DNA of 64,000 nt from Neobacillus driksii (GCF_013409995.1 NZ_JACCBX010000005.1:310001-374000), one strand, 5' to 3'; shown: positions 45,169 to 55,153, counted from the stretch's first letter. The notes: generated by a model not told the origin, from the letters alone. Numbers and translations are program-made.

Positions 45169-46308
45169 TTACTTAGTAATCATTCTCGAGATAACAAGGC
45201 GCTGGATTTCTTGTGTTCCCTCGTAAATCTGTGTGATTTTTGCGTCACGCATGAATCTCTCTACAGGATAATCCTTGGTATAACCATACCCGCCAAATAC
45301 CTGTACCGCTTCTGTCGTCACCTTCATCGCTGTATCGCCCGCAAATAATTTTGACATCGCAGATTCCTTGCCGTACGGCAGACCCTGCGACTCCAGCCAT
45401 GCAGCTTGATAGGTTAATAGTCTTGCTGCTTCAATGTTTGTCGCCATATCGGCAAGCTTGAAAGCAATTCCTTGGTTCGCCGCAATTGGTTTTCCAAACT
45501 GCTGGCGCTCTTTTGAATAATCGACGGCAGCGTCAAGCGCACCCTGGGCAATTCCAACCGCCTGGGCAGCGATCCCGTTACGGCCGCCATCAAGCGTCAT
45601 CATCGCAATTTTGAAGCCTTCGCCCTCTTCACCTAATCGGTTGGTGACAGGCACCTTACAATCTTCAAAAATAATTTCCGTTGTTGGTGACGAACGAATG
45701 CCGAGTTTCTTTTCTTTTTTCCCTACTGAGAATCCTGGTGTGTCACTTTCAACGATGAATGCTGTGGTTCCTTTTTGTTTGCTGGATGGATCTGTTAAGG
45801 CGAAAACCACGTAAATATCAGCTACTCCACCATTCGTGATGAAAATTTTCGAACCATTGAGGACGTAATGGTCGCCTTCACGTCTTGCAGTTGTTCTCAT
45901 TCCGCCCGCGTCTGAACCGCTGCCTGGTTCTGTTAACCCGTATGCCCCAATTTTGGAGCCTTCTGCCATCGGTCGAAGATATTGTTGTTTTTGTTCTTCG
46001 GAACCGAATTTATAGATCGGCCAGCCTGCTAATGAAGTGTGTGCGGATAATGTCACGCCTGTTGACGCGCAAACTCGTGAGAGCTCTTCAACTGCAATAC
46101 AATACGCAAGGTAATCGCTGCCGATTCCGCCGTACTTCTCCGGCCAAGGAATCCCCGTTAAGCCAAGCTCCGCCATTTTGTCAAAAATCTCACGGTCAAA
46201 ACGCTCTTCCTCATCACGCTCAGCCGCTGTTGGAGCCACTTCATTTCTAGCAAAATCGCGCACCATTTTCCGAATCATTTCATGCTCTTCCGATAAGCGA
46301 AAATTCAT
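45169..46308 (-). CDS. Acyl-CoA dehydrogenase (copy 1)
   Basis: 379 residues from ATG 46308, which has AAGGAGGACATATAAA upstream. A frame open to 46470 is only translation through a repeat array. FAD enzyme with [11 protein letters not shown], the fold signature [25 protein letters not shown] and the catalytic base Glu in [10 protein letters not shown], which points to short-chain (butyryl) substrates. Introduces the alpha-beta double bond and passes electrons to ETF. Confidence 0.93.
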   Translation of the reverse strand: MNFRLSEEHEMIRKMVRDFARNEVAPTAAERDEEERFDREIFDKMAELGLTGIPWPEKYGGIGSDYLAYCIAVEELSRVCASTGVTLSAHTSLAGWPIYKFGSEEQKQQYLRPMAEGSKIGAYGLTEPGSGSDAGGMRTTARREGDHYVLNGSKIFITNGGVADIYVVFALTDPSSKQKGTTAFIVESDTPGFSVGKKEKKLGIRSSPTTEIIFEDCKVPVTNRLGEEGEGFKIAMMTLDGGRNGIAAQAVGIAQGALDAAVDYSKERQQFGKPIAANQGIAFKLADMATNIEAARLLTYQAAWLESQGLPYGKESAMSKLFAGDTAMKVTTEAVQVFGGYGYTKDYPVERFMRDAKITQIYEGTQEIQRLVISRMITK

Positions 46309-46342
46309 TTTATATGTCCTCCTTAGGGTAACTACTCTCCAG

Positions 46343-46534
46343 AACCGTACAGTTTCTACAAAGAACCATACAGCTTCTTCAAAAACCGTACAGTTCCTAC
46401 AATTAGCTTGGTTATCTACACAATCCAGTCCGATATCTACACAAATCCCAAATATATCTACACAATCCAACGCGATATCTACACAAATCTCAAGTATATC
46501 TACACAAATCGTACCTTATCTACAAATTATAGAT
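46343..46534. repeat. 21-bp-period array of a different word (TATCTACACA type)
   Basis: TATCTACA occurs at 46413, 46434, 46455, 46476, 46497 and 46517 (spacings 21, 21, 21, 21, 20). The left part has AACCGTACAG-like units at 46343, 46364 and 46384. It fills the whole gap between the two acyl-CoA dehydrogenase genes, beginning at the stop codon of copy 2. Confidence 0.9.
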
Positions 46535-47657
46535 ATTTACTAATCACAATCCGCTGTATCTCACTGGTTCCCTCATAAATCTCGGTCACCTTTGCATCCC
46601 GAAAGTAACGCTCGACGGGATAGTCCTCTGTATAGCCATATCCGCCAAACACTTGAATTGCTTCGGTGGCAGTCTCAACAGCTGTTTTTGACGCAAATAA
46701 CTTTGCAATCGACGCTTCCAATCCGCACTTCAATCCCTGACCACGTAAATCCGCTGCACGATAGAGTAACAGCCTAGCCGCTTCTACATTCGTCGCCATA
46801 TCGGCCAATTTAAAACCAATTCCTTGCTGCGCCGCAATGGGCTTTCCAAATTGTTGACGTTCTTTTGCATACTCTACCGCCGCATCAAGTGCTGCTTCTG
46901 CAATCCCTAACGCCTGTGCGGCGATCCCGATTCGTCCGACATCCAGGTTAGCCATCGCTATTTTAAACCCTTCGCCTTCCTGACCTAAAAGGTTCGAAGC
47001 AGGTACAATCATATCTTCAAAAGTAAGCTGTACCGTTCTTGAGCCATGAAGTCCCATCTTATGTTCATCCTTGCCAATCACAAGGCCAGGTGAATTTTTT
47101 TCCACAATAAACGCCGAAATTCCTTTGCTGCCTAATTCAGGATTGGTGGAAGCAAATACGATATAAACATCCGCTTCGCCGCCATTGGTGATAAACATCT
47201 TCGAGCCGTTGATCAGATAATGGTCATCCTTTTTTACCGCACGAGATTTCATACTTTTGGCATCCGATCCTGACCCCGCCTCCGTTAAGCAAAACGCCGC
47301 CAAATACTCTCCTGAAGCCAATTTAGGCAAAAAACGTTGCTTTTGTTCATCGGAGCCAAAATACAAGATTGGATTCGTTCCAACCGATGTATGAACAGAA
47401 AGGATGACGCCTACGGTCGCGCTGACCCGGGAAATCTCGTTAATTGCGATGATATAAGAGACAAAATCCATCTCTGCACCGCCGTATATTTCAGGAACGG
47501 GAATCCCCATCAAACCAAGTTCACCCATTTTACGAAGAATTTCACGGGGAAATTCGCCATTTTCCATCCGCTCCACAAACGGGGCAATTTCCTTTTCAGC
47601 AAAATCGCGAACCATTTTGCGCATCATTTCCTGCTCTTCTGAGAATCTAAGATTCAT
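46527..47657 (-). CDS. Acyl-CoA dehydrogenase (copy 2)
   Basis: 376 residues. [12 protein letters not shown] and [25 protein letters not shown] are the family signatures, with the catalytic Glu in [10 protein letters not shown]. About 60% similar to copy 1 by eye; they are likely paralogues with different chain or branch preference. Follows hbd by 14 bp. Confidence 0.93.
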   Translation of the reverse strand: MNLRFSEEQEMMRKMVRDFAEKEIAPFVERMENGEFPREILRKMGELGLMGIPVPEIYGGAEMDFVSYIIAINEISRVSATVGVILSVHTSVGTNPILYFGSDEQKQRFLPKLASGEYLAAFCLTEAGSGSDAKSMKSRAVKKDDHYLINGSKMFITNGGEADVYIVFASTNPELGSKGISAFIVEKNSPGLVIGKDEHKMGLHGSRTVQLTFEDMIVPASNLLGQEGEGFKIAMANLDVGRIGIAAQALGIAEAALDAAVEYAKERQQFGKPIAAQQGIGFKLADMATNVEAARLLLYRAADLRGQGLKCGLEASIAKLFASKTAVETATEAIQVFGGYGYTEDYPVERYFRDAKVTEIYEGTSEIQRIVISKYL

Positions 47658-47671
47658 AGTAACACTCCCAA

Positions 47672-48523
47672 CTATTCGTATGTGTAGAAGCCTCGACCAG
47701 ATTTCTTTCCAAGCCAGCCAGCTTTCACATACTTACGCAACAGCGGGCATGGACGGTATTTTGTATCTCCAAAGCCTTCATGCAGGGTCTCCATAATATA
47801 AAGGCAGGTATCAAGTCCGATAAAATCAGCTAACGTCAGCGGTCCCATCGGGTGGTTCATCCCCAGCTTCATGACTTCATCAATGGCTTCTTTCGTGGCC
47901 ACACCTTCATACAGCGTATAAATCGCTTCATTAATCATCGGCATGAGAATTCGGTTGGAAACAAATCCAGGGAAGTCATTTACTTCAACGGGAACCTTGC
48001 CGAGCGTTTTGGTCATATCCTCAATCACTTGGTAAACCTCATCTGCAGTTGCTAAGCCGCGAATGATTTCCACTAACTTCATAACTGGAACTGGATTCAT
48101 AAAATGCATACCAATTACCTGTTCCGGACGTTTCGTCGCTGCCGCAATTTCTGTGATGGGCAGGGATGAAGTATTGCTAGCCAAAATCGCATGTGCTGGC
48201 GCAATTTCATCTAACTGCGCGAAGATTTTCGTTTTGATTTCCATATTTTCAACCGCTGCTTCAATCACGAGGTCGACCGCACGGGCATCATTCAGATCGG
48301 TCGAAGCTGTAATAGATTTAAGAACCTCTTGTTTTTGCTCCTCTGTCATTCGGCCTTTATCTACATTGCGCGATAAATTTTTGCCGATTACACCTAATCC
48401 GCGCTCCACGAATTCCGGCTTTAAATCATTCAGATACACCGTGTAGCCTGCCTGAGCACAAACCTGAGCAATCCCGGACCCCATTTGACCAGCTCCGATT
48501 ACCATTACCTTTTCAACCTTCAT
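47672..48523 (-). CDS. 3-hydroxybutyryl-CoA dehydrogenase
   Basis: 283 residues. Rossmann motif [17 protein letters not shown] at 9-25, catalytic His in [17 protein letters not shown], then [16 protein letters not shown] and a short C-terminal domain. Oxidises or reduces the 3-hydroxyacyl-CoA intermediate with NAD(P). Equivalent to B. subtilis mmgB or Clostridium hbd. Confidence 0.94.
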   Translation of the reverse strand: MKVEKVMVIGAGQMGSGIAQVCAQAGYTVYLNDLKPEFVERGLGVIGKNLSRNVDKGRMTEEQKQEVLKSITASTDLNDARAVDLVIEAAVENMEIKTKIFAQLDEIAPAHAILASNTSSLPITEIAAATKRPEQVIGMHFMNPVPVMKLVEIIRGLATADEVYQVIEDMTKTLGKVPVEVNDFPGFVSNRILMPMINEAIYTLYEGVATKEAIDEVMKLGMNHPMGPLTLADFIGLDTCLYIMETLHEGFGDTKYRPCPLLRKYVKAGWLGKKSGRGFYTYE

Positions 48524-48586
48524 AACTTCCCCTCCAATTGCCCTTTTTTTAAAAATAATCCCTAGTGGGTTTTTAGATTATTTGCG

Positions 48587-48695
48587 TTTTGTACATTTTT
48601 TTCGATGTTTTGTACAAATTTTCTATGTTTTTGTACATTTTTCTTGGAGCTTTGAACACTTTTTCTCCTATTTTGTACAATTAGACATTATCTGG
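48587..48695. repeat. Array of five 21-bp units (TTTTGTACA type), copy 3
   Basis: Units start at 48587, 48608, 48629, 48650 and 48671, exactly 21 bp apart; the fourth is the variant CTTTGAACA. The end reads ATTAGACATTATCTGGAAA, as in the other two copies. It occupies the thl-hbd gap directly behind the thl stop codon. Confidence 0.92.
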
Positions 48696-48702
48696 AAACT
48701 AA

Positions 48703-49890
48703 TTACCCTCTTGGAACCTCAATCATCACCGCATCACCCTGACCGCCGCCGCTGCAAATTGCTGCGATCCCAATTCCGCCTCCACGGCGTTTCAATTCAT
48801 GCATTAACGTGATAATAATCCGGGCACCACTAGCACCGATTGGATGACCTAATGCAACTGCACCGCCATTGACATTGATCTTTTCTGGATCAAGACCGGC
48901 AATTTTTTCACTTGCTAACACAACAGCCGCAAAGGCTTCATTGATTTCAAATAAGTCAATTTCTTCTACTGTTTTTCCGGTCTTTTTCAATAAGCTGTTG
49001 ATGACAAGTCCTGGTGTTTGAGGGAAGTCCTTTGCTTCAACCGCTACCGCTGCATGACCTAGGATAACAGCTTCGGGCTTTTTGCCTTCGCGTAAGGCTC
49101 TTTCTTCACTCATTAAAACGAGGGCCGCCGCACCGTCATTAATTCCAGGTGCATTCCCTGCTGTGATGGTTCCGTCTGAATTAAAAACAGGTGCTAATTT
49201 TGAAAGTCTTTCGATAGAGGTGTCTTTTCGTGGTGATTCATCATGCTCGATGACAACCGGCGCACCCTTACGCTGCGGGACAGTGACAGGCACGATTTCT
49301 TCTGCAAAAATTCCGCCTTCCATTGCGGCAATCGCCCGCTCATGACTTCTTAATGCCCACTCATCCTGCGCTTCGCGGCTGATTTCCATTTCTTTTGCGG
49401 TTGAATTTCCGTAGGTACCCATATGAACCCCTGTGAAGCTGCAGCTTAAGCCGTCATGAATCATTAAATCCTTCACCGATGAATCGCCCATTTTCAAGCC
49501 CCAGCGTGCCTTTGGTAAAATATATGGAGCATTACTCATAGATTCCATGCCGCCTGCAACAATTAACTCTTCATCGCCAGCACGGATGATCTGATCGGCT
49601 AACGTGACACTTCGCATTCCCGAAGCGCAAACTTTATTGATTGTTTCTGTTTTGACTTCCCAAGAAAGTCCAGCCTCCCTTGCTGCCTGGCGTGAAGGAA
49701 TTTGTCCCTGACCGCCTTGTAAAACTGTACCTAAAATCACTTCCTGCACATGCTCAGGATTTACTCCAGCACGAGCGATTGCTTCTTTTACCGCAATACC
49801 GCCCAACTGTGAAGCAGTCAAACTGCTTAGCGCTCCGCCAAATTTTCCAAATGGTGTTCTAACCCCGCTCAAAATAACTGTTTTCCCCAT
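48703..49890 (-). CDS. Acetyl-CoA acetyltransferase (thiolase)
   Basis: 395 residues. Nucleophile Cys88 in [11 protein letters not shown], His in [17 protein letters not shown] and the second Cys in [12 protein letters not shown]. Condenses two acetyl-CoA or cleaves acetoacetyl-CoA. Its upstream region has a TetR-type operator and a cre-like site. Confidence 0.95.
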   Translation of the reverse strand: MGKTVILSGVRTPFGKFGGALSSLTASQLGGIAVKEAIARAGVNPEHVQEVILGTVLQGGQGQIPSRQAAREAGLSWEVKTETINKVCASGMRSVTLADQIIRAGDEELIVAGGMESMSNAPYILPKARWGLKMGDSSVKDLMIHDGLSCSFTGVHMGTYGNSTAKEMEISREAQDEWALRSHERAIAAMEGGIFAEEIVPVTVPQRKGAPVVIEHDESPRKDTSIERLSKLAPVFNSDGTITAGNAPGINDGAAALVLMSEERALREGKKPEAVILGHAAVAVEAKDFPQTPGLVINSLLKKTGKTVEEIDLFEINEAFAAVVLASEKIAGLDPEKINVNGGAVALGHPIGASGARIIITLMHELKRRGGGIGIAAICSGGGQGDAVMIEVPRG

Positions 49891-49928
49891 TCAAAGCACT
49901 CTCCCTATTCTTTAATCCTTTAATTGAC

Positions 49929-49942
49929 TGAACGCTCGCTCG
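49929..49942. promoter_or_regulatory. TetR-type operator upstream of thl
   Basis: Plus strand TGAACGCTCGCTCG, preceded by TTGAC. It differs from the fadF site TGAATGCTCATTCA only by four transitions that keep the dyad, and lies 39 bp upstream of the thl ATG. Confidence 0.65.
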
Positions 49943-49967
49943 ATTTCTGTTTAAAAAAAATCCAAAA

Positions 49968-49981
49968 TGTAAGCGTTTTAT
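49968..49981. promoter_or_regulatory. Putative CcpA cre site upstream of thl
   Basis: TGTAAGCGTTTTAT matches the 14-bp consensus TGWAARCGYTWWCW at 13 positions. Catabolite repression of the thiolase transcript by glucose would follow. Confidence 0.55.
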
Positions 49982-50002
49982 TACCCGTTATCTATTTTAC
50001 AT

Positions 50003-50083
50003 AAAAAAGAGCAGAAGTTGAAATATTTTACACAAAATTCCTAAGATTTTATGAATTCAGGTATCTTAAAACAACTTCTGCTC
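50003..50083 (-). terminator. Terminator of fadF
   Basis: A 12-bp perfect stem, GAGCAGAAGTTG / CAACTTCTGCTC, encloses a loop of about 51 nt that itself holds an AAGAT/ATCTT pair. U6 follows on the minus strand. It separates fadF from thl. Confidence 0.8.
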
Positions 50084-50089
50084 GGAATA

Positions 50090-52189
50090 TTAAGCTACTT
50101 CCCCACAAACTGCCTTTTCAAGTAGTTCTGCCACATCATAGGTTGAAATCTTTTCTTCTACCTCTTTTGCCTTTGTTCCGTCAGATAGCATGGTTAAACA
50201 GTAAGGACATCCAGAACTGATAACAGATGGATTTACAGCAAGTGCCTGCTCGGTTCTCGCTACGTTAATGCGGTGTCCAGTTTCTTCCTCCATCCACATT
50301 AAGCCGCCGCCAGCACCACAGCACATTCCCGTTTCTCTGTTTCGTTCCATTTCCACCAGCTGCACACCTGGGATAGACTTTAGAATCTCGCGCGGTGGAT
50401 CGTACACATCATTGTAACGACCTAAGTAACAAGAGTCATGGAAGGTAATTTTTTCATTGACAGCATGTTTAGGTACAAGCTTTCCATCACGAACTAACTG
50501 ATAAAGTACCTCTGTATGATGATAAACCTCTGCCTCTAAACCAAAGTCAGGGTATTCATTTTTGAAAATATTGTAGGCATGCGGGTCAATCGTAACGATT
50601 TTCTTAACTTCAGCCTTTTCAAATTCTTCAATATTCTTTGTCGCAAGCTCCTGGAACAAGAACTCATTGCCGAGACGGCGCGGTGTGTCACCAGAGTTTT
50701 TCTCTTTGTTTCCTAAAATCGCAAACTTGACGCCTGCTTCATTTAAAAGCTTTGCAAAAGAAAGAGCAATTTTCTGGCTGCGGTTATCGTAGGATCCCAT
50801 TGAACCAACCCAGAATAAGTATTCGAACTCTTCGCCTTTTTTGTTCATTTCTTTTACAGTAGGGATTTCAACATCCTCGCGAACTTCACGCCAGCTTTCA
50901 CGCTCTTTACGGTTTAAGCCCCACGGATTGCCTTGACGTTCGATGTTTGTCATTGCGCGCTGAGCATCTGCGTCTAACTTTCCTTCTGTTAAAACAAGAT
51001 AACGGCGAAGGTCAATAATTTTATCCACGTGTTCGTTCATAACTGGACATTGATCCTCACAGTTACGGCAAGTCGTACAAGCCCAGATTTCCTCTTCGGT
51101 AATGACATCACCAATCAAGCTTGGATTATATGCAAGTGTTGCTGCTGATTCTTGTGCACCTTGGCCACTTGCAGCAAGTGCGATTTGGTTACCCCGTGTG
51201 TTGCCAAACGCAAAGGTTGGCACCCACGGCTGTTTAGATGTCACGGCCGCACCATGATTCGTTAGATGATCACGCATTTTCACAATTAAGTCCATTGGTG
51301 ACAGCATTTTTCCTGTACCTGTTGCTGGACACATATTGGTACAGCGTCCACATTCTACACAAGCGTAAAAATCGATCATTTGATGCTGAGTAAAATCCTC
51401 AATTTTTCCAACACCGAAAGATTCTTGTGACTCGTCCTCAAAATCAACCTTCTTCAACTTACCTGGTTTTTCTAAACGGTTAAAATATACATTTGCCGGT
51501 CCGGCAATTAAGTGTGCGTGTTTGGACTGCGGCACATACACAAGGAAAGTTAATAGGAATAATAAGTGCACCCACCATGCCACATAAAAAATGACAATTG
51601 AAGCGGTTTCACCAATACCTGAAAAAATAAGCGCAATTAACGATGCAATTGGCTCTGTCCAAGTGGCCTCGTGGCCGTGCCAGATAATACCCATACCATT
51701 TCCTACTAGAACTGACAGCATTAAACCGCCGATAAAAATCAACACAAGTCCGGATTTAAAATTCCGCTTCAAGCGGACTAGCTTTTCCACATAACGGCGG
51801 TAAAAAGCCCAAATAACCGCAACTAGAATCATCAATGTCACGATTTCCTGGAAAAAGGTAAACCCCGCATACAGCGGCCCCAGCGGTAAATGAGAGCCTG
51901 GTACTAATCCCTTCCAAATGAAATCAATCGCACCAAATTGGACAAGAATAAAGCCATAAAAGAACATCACGTGCATGATGCCGCTTTTTTTGTCCTTTAA
52001 TAACTTCTTCTGACCAAAAACGTTGACCCAGATTTTTTGCATTCGTTCTTTGACTTTGTTGTCAAACTCAACCTTTTTCCCCAGCTTAATGAATTCAATC
52101 CTCGTTTTAACCACGTAAACGAACAGACAGACTGCGTAAGCGGTTACAGCAAGGAATGCAATGAGGTTCACCCATAAAAGCCCATTCAT
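50090..52189 (-). CDS. fadF: Membrane-bound (Fe-S) oxidoreductase FadF
   Basis: 699 residues. N-terminal half has about six membrane helices (NarI-like). It is followed by two [4Fe-4S] motifs (CVECGRCTNMCPATG and CTTCRNCEDQCPVMNEH) and two Cys-rich CCG domains (HDSCYLGRYNDVY, MCCGAGGGLMWMEE, SSGCPYCLTML). The family is proposed to take electrons from ETF into the quinone pool in place of ETF dehydrogenase. Equivalent to B. subtilis ywjF, a FadR-regulated gene. Confidence 0.93.
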   Translation of the reverse strand: MNGLLWVNLIAFLAVTAYAVCLFVYVVKTRIEFIKLGKKVEFDNKVKERMQKIWVNVFGQKKLLKDKKSGIMHVMFFYGFILVQFGAIDFIWKGLVPGSHLPLGPLYAGFTFFQEIVTLMILVAVIWAFYRRYVEKLVRLKRNFKSGLVLIFIGGLMLSVLVGNGMGIIWHGHEATWTEPIASLIALIFSGIGETASIVIFYVAWWVHLLFLLTFLVYVPQSKHAHLIAGPANVYFNRLEKPGKLKKVDFEDESQESFGVGKIEDFTQHQMIDFYACVECGRCTNMCPATGTGKMLSPMDLIVKMRDHLTNHGAAVTSKQPWVPTFAFGNTRGNQIALAASGQGAQESAATLAYNPSLIGDVITEEEIWACTTCRNCEDQCPVMNEHVDKIIDLRRYLVLTEGKLDADAQRAMTNIERQGNPWGLNRKERESWREVREDVEIPTVKEMNKKGEEFEYLFWVGSMGSYDNRSQKIALSFAKLLNEAGVKFAILGNKEKNSGDTPRRLGNEFLFQELATKNIEEFEKAEVKKIVTIDPHAYNIFKNEYPDFGLEAEVYHHTEVLYQLVRDGKLVPKHAVNEKITFHDSCYLGRYNDVYDPPREILKSIPGVQLVEMERNRETGMCCGAGGGLMWMEEETGHRINVARTEQALAVNPSVISSGCPYCLTMLSDGTKAKEVEEKISTYDVAELLEKAVCGEVA

Positions 52190-52282
52190 TCAATACGCCC
52201 CCTTTGTTTTTTCTTAATCCCAATTGTTTGTTTTTAGTAGAAAATTTCAAAACAATAAAATTTTCTGACTTCTATTATCACC

Positions 52283-52315
52283 ATTATATAATGAATGAGC
52301 ATTCAGTCAAATGTT
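52283..52315 (-). promoter_or_regulatory. fadF promoter with embedded FadR-type operator
   Basis: On the minus strand TTGACT is followed after 16 nt by TATAAT. The spacer contains the dyad TGAATGCTCATTCA (52292-52305), so a bound repressor would cover the promoter. It resembles the B. subtilis FadR consensus with TGAATGA half-sites. Confidence 0.75.
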
Positions 52316-52407
52316 TTTTAGCTAAAATCATTTCGACATTTATTGAAATTCATACTATAGACTCTGTTTGGCAAACCTAAAAGAAATGATTGGAGGAACG
52401 ATACTGA

Positions 52408-53610
52408 ATGAATTTACCATCCATTGTCATCGCTCTTATACTTCTTATCATTGTATGGTTTTACCTCGATCTTACCTTAGGAAGAAAAAAGCATCGTTCA
52501 CTTTTCAGTAAACGGGAAACGCCGATTCTGCATGGAGATTTCGATATTTTTCCACATGGAAAAGGACTCTTTGCTGATTACTTTTATGAATTAAAAATGG
52601 CCCGTAAGCATATACACATCCTTTTTTATATCGTAAGGGATGATGAATTCGGCCAACAGTTTTTTGATATTTTAAAAGCAAAAGCAAAGGAAGGCGTCGA
52701 AGTTAGACTGCTGGTCGACCGGGTTGGCAGTTATCAGGTGAAAAAGCCGGTAATAAAAGAATTGCGTGATGCAGGTGTTCAATTTGCCTTTAGCAATCGA
52801 TTACGGCTTCCATTCCTTTTCTATTCCTCCCAGGTGCGAAACCACCGTAAGATTTCCATTATTGATGGCAAAATTGGTTATCTTGGCGGCTTTAATGTTG
52901 GTAAAGAATATATCGATCAAGATCCGAAGCTGAGTCCCTGGCGTGATTACCATTTAAAGATTACTGGTGAAAGTGTGCCGTACCTGCAGCGTGAGTTTTT
53001 TGTTGATTGGAATGAGTACGCTTCTGATCATGTGATTGTAGATTCTCGTTATGCTCCTGAGCAGCCCAAAGGGACGATACCACATCAATTGGTTCCGACA
53101 GAGGCAGGTCGCCTTGAAGATAAGTATTTCTACTTAATTCAAAACGCAAAAAAGTCGATTACCATTGGTACTCCGTATTTTATTCCAAGCAAAAAACTCA
53201 TTCAGGAACTGCTTCGTGCGGCAAAGCGCGGCATTAAGATTACCATCGTTGTGCCTTTTATAACGGATCATATGCTTGTACAAGAAGCTTCATACCGATA
53301 TTTACGTTTGATGTTGGAAGCAGGAGCACAGGCTTTTCAGTATAAGAATGGTTTTTACCATGCAAAATCAATCATCATCGACGATGATCTTTGTGATATC
53401 GGTACGGCAAATTTTGATAAAAGAAGTTTGTTTTTAAACAAAGAAATTAATTGTTATTTTTTTGACCCTGCCTTTGTGAATCGGTTTAGGGATGTCCTCC
53501 ATAAGGATGTTCTTGATTCAAAACCCGTGAAGCTGGAGGACCTCAATAAAAAAAATTTTTACAGATCCGTAAAGGAAGTCATTGCCGGGGCTATTTCATT
53601 CTTTTTATAG
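52408..53610 (+). CDS. clsB: Cardiolipin synthase (phospholipase D family)
   Basis: 400 residues. One N-terminal membrane helix, then two HKD motifs: HRKISIIDGKIGYLGGFN (about 150) and HAKSIIIDDDLCDIGTANFD (about 315). Joins two phosphatidylglycerols into cardiolipin. Divergent from fadF; the corresponding B. subtilis gene is ywjE. Confidence 0.92.
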   Translation: MNLPSIVIALILLIIVWFYLDLTLGRKKHRSLFSKRETPILHGDFDIFPHGKGLFADYFYELKMARKHIHILFYIVRDDEFGQQFFDILKAKAKEGVEVRLLVDRVGSYQVKKPVIKELRDAGVQFAFSNRLRLPFLFYSSQVRNHRKISIIDGKIGYLGGFNVGKEYIDQDPKLSPWRDYHLKITGESVPYLQREFFVDWNEYASDHVIVDSRYAPEQPKGTIPHQLVPTEAGRLEDKYFYLIQNAKKSITIGTPYFIPSKKLIQELLRAAKRGIKITIVVPFITDHMLVQEASYRYLRLMLEAGAQAFQYKNGFYHAKSIIIDDDLCDIGTANFDKRSLFLNKEINCYFFDPAFVNRFRDVLHKDVLDSKPVKLEDLNKKNFYRSVKEVIAGAISFFL

Positions 53611-53625
53611 TAAGGAGTGATTGCG

Positions 53626-54582
53626 ATGAAGATTCGTTTCGGCTATGTTTCAACAGCTATTACCTTGTGGGATGCTTCTCCATCGAAGACACTTACGTTT
53701 ACACGCTACCAGCAGTTATCTGAAAAAGAGCGTAAAACTAAATTACTTGAGCTGACAAGACTTAATTTAGCCCACACTCTCCGGATGTTCTATTTCAATC
53801 TCGCCCATGAAATTGAATTGTACCGGCTTTCGAGTTCGATTGTACCGTTAGCTACCCATCCAGACGTCCTATGGGATTTTGTTACACCCTTTAAGAGACA
53901 GTGGAAGGAAATTGGTCAGCTGATCAAAAAGAATCATTTGCGCGTTAGCTTTCATCCGAATCAATACACGTTATTTACCTCTCCGCAGCCAAAAATAACC
54001 GATAATGCGGTGATCGATATGGAGTATCATTATCGAATGTTTGAAGCTATGGGTGTAGAGGATCGAGGCATGATGAATATTCATATCGGCGGAGCCTATG
54101 GTGATAAGGTAGAAACGATCGTCCGCTTTCATGAGAATCTAAAAAAGCTTCCGGCGCATATTAAACGTGCGATGACCTTGGAGAATGATGACAAAACTTA
54201 TAATTCAGAGGAAACCTTAATTGCCTGCGAAAAAGAAACCATCCCCTTTGTGTTTGATTATCATCACCACATGGCGAACCTTTGCGAGCCGCCGCTGGAG
54301 GAATTACTGCCGAGGATTTTTAAAACTTGGGGTCATGTTGACTTATTACCAAAAATCCATATTTCCTCGCCAAAGGGCGAAAAAGAATTTAGGTCACACG
54401 CAGATTTTGTTGACCTTGAATTTATTATGCCATTTATAAAAATGCTAAAGGAAATCGGACAAGATGTGGATTTCATGATTGAGGCGAAGGCGAAAGATCA
54501 GGCAACATTGAAATTAGTCGAGGATATTAGCAAGGTTCGAGGCTTTAAACGAATCAGCGGGGCCACCATTGAGGTGAAATAA
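53626..54582 (+). CDS. uvsE: UV DNA damage endonuclease
   Basis: 318 residues from ATG 53626, with AAGGAG 8 nt upstream. TIM-barrel UvsE with metal ligands in [37 protein letters not shown] and KIHISSPKG. Nicks DNA 5' to UV photoproducts. Follows clsB by 15 bp; B. subtilis ywjD. Confidence 0.94.
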   Translation: MKIRFGYVSTAITLWDASPSKTLTFTRYQQLSEKERKTKLLELTRLNLAHTLRMFYFNLAHEIELYRLSSSIVPLATHPDVLWDFVTPFKRQWKEIGQLIKKNHLRVSFHPNQYTLFTSPQPKITDNAVIDMEYHYRMFEAMGVEDRGMMNIHIGGAYGDKVETIVRFHENLKKLPAHIKRAMTLENDDKTYNSEETLIACEKETIPFVFDYHHHMANLCEPPLEELLPRIFKTWGHVDLLPKIHISSPKGEKEFRSHADFVDLEFIMPFIKMLKEIGQDVDFMIEAKAKDQATLKLVEDISKVRGFKRISGATIEVK

Positions 54583-54648
54583 CTCCCAGCATTTTTTCAT
54601 GCGGGAATGGTTAAAGTAACAACAGATTCACATAAGGAGGGATCGTCG

Positions 54649-54777
54649 ATGGAAAGCACCAGTCAATTCGTTCAAAAATTAGCAGAGAATGAAAAGAAGC
54701 AAAAGAAAAATCAAAAGCATGGCAATAACGACCCCGAAAGCAAATTGCCAAACCATAAGCATTCACAAGGTGTTTAA
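54649..54777 (+). CDS. 42-residue Lys/His-rich protein (DUF4023-like)
   Basis: ATG 54649 with AAGGAGG upstream and stop at 54775-54777. Starts MESTSQFVQKLAENEKKQKK, ends KLPNHKHSQGV. Hydrophilic, no membrane segment. It resembles the small DUF4023 family as I remember it; function unknown. 66 bp behind uvsE. Confidence 0.7.
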   Translation: MESTSQFVQKLAENEKKQKKNQKHGNNDPESKLPNHKHSQGV

Positions 54778-54784
54778 TAAGAAA

Positions 54785-54835
54785 GAGGAAGTGCCCTGTT
54801 CAGCCGCTAGGGCGCTTGTGCTCTGGAGCTAGACA
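54785..54835. repeat. Short remnant of the 120-bp element (R6)
   Basis: AGGAAGTGCCCTG and GGGCGCTTGTGCTCTGGAGCTAGACAG correspond to the two ends with the middle deleted. Confidence 0.5.
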
Positions 54836-54858
54836 GTAATCTAATTCAAAAAATAGAT

Positions 54859-54890
54859 GAAAAAGAGTCTCCCTTCACAGGAGACTCTTT
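54859..54890 (-). terminator. Terminator of sspH
   Basis: Perfect 11-bp stem AAAGAGTCTCC/GGAGACTCTTT, then UUC on the minus strand; overlaps the sspH stop codon region. Confidence 0.88.
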
Positions 54891-55068
54891 ACTCTTCGAT
54901 TAGATTCAAAACAGGAACTTCTATTTCATTTTCCGGATCCGACTTCGAATAAACCCGCGCCATCTTCGTATTATCATCCACATGCTGAATAATCACAGGC
55001 GTTCCCTCATACGTAACATTAATCATATCCATCGACTCAGCAATTTCCTTCGCTCTTCCCACATTCAT
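54889..55068 (-). CDS. sspH: H-type small acid-soluble spore protein
   Basis: 59 residues from ATG 55068, with GAGGAG 8 nt upstream. Starts MNVGRAKEIAESMDMINVTYEGTP and contains IQHVDDNTKMARVY, the H-type SASP pattern. Unlike alpha/beta SASPs it lacks a GPR cleavage site. Expressed in the forespore. Confidence 0.92.
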   Translation of the reverse strand: MNVGRAKEIAESMDMINVTYEGTPVIIQHVDDNTKMARVYSKSDPENEIEVPVLNLIEE

Positions 55069-55153
55069 CAGGGCCACTCCTCATCTAAAAAGTACCTTTA
55101 TAATATTTACCATATACAGGTTATTATTCTTGATAAAGGTAAAATTTTAAGTT

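Noticed and set aside
45640..45660. GGTGACAGGCACC inside an acyl-CoA dehydrogenase gene, and a similar string in thl near 49270
   Set aside because: There it encodes conserved residues (VPVT) in frame without flanking palindrome, so resemblance to the repeat family is coincidence.
46309..46470. 54-residue N-terminal extension of acyl-CoA dehydrogenase copy 1
   Set aside because: It is translation of the 21-bp array (CVDIxxx repeats). The ATG at 46308 has a strong ribosome site and matches family N-termini.
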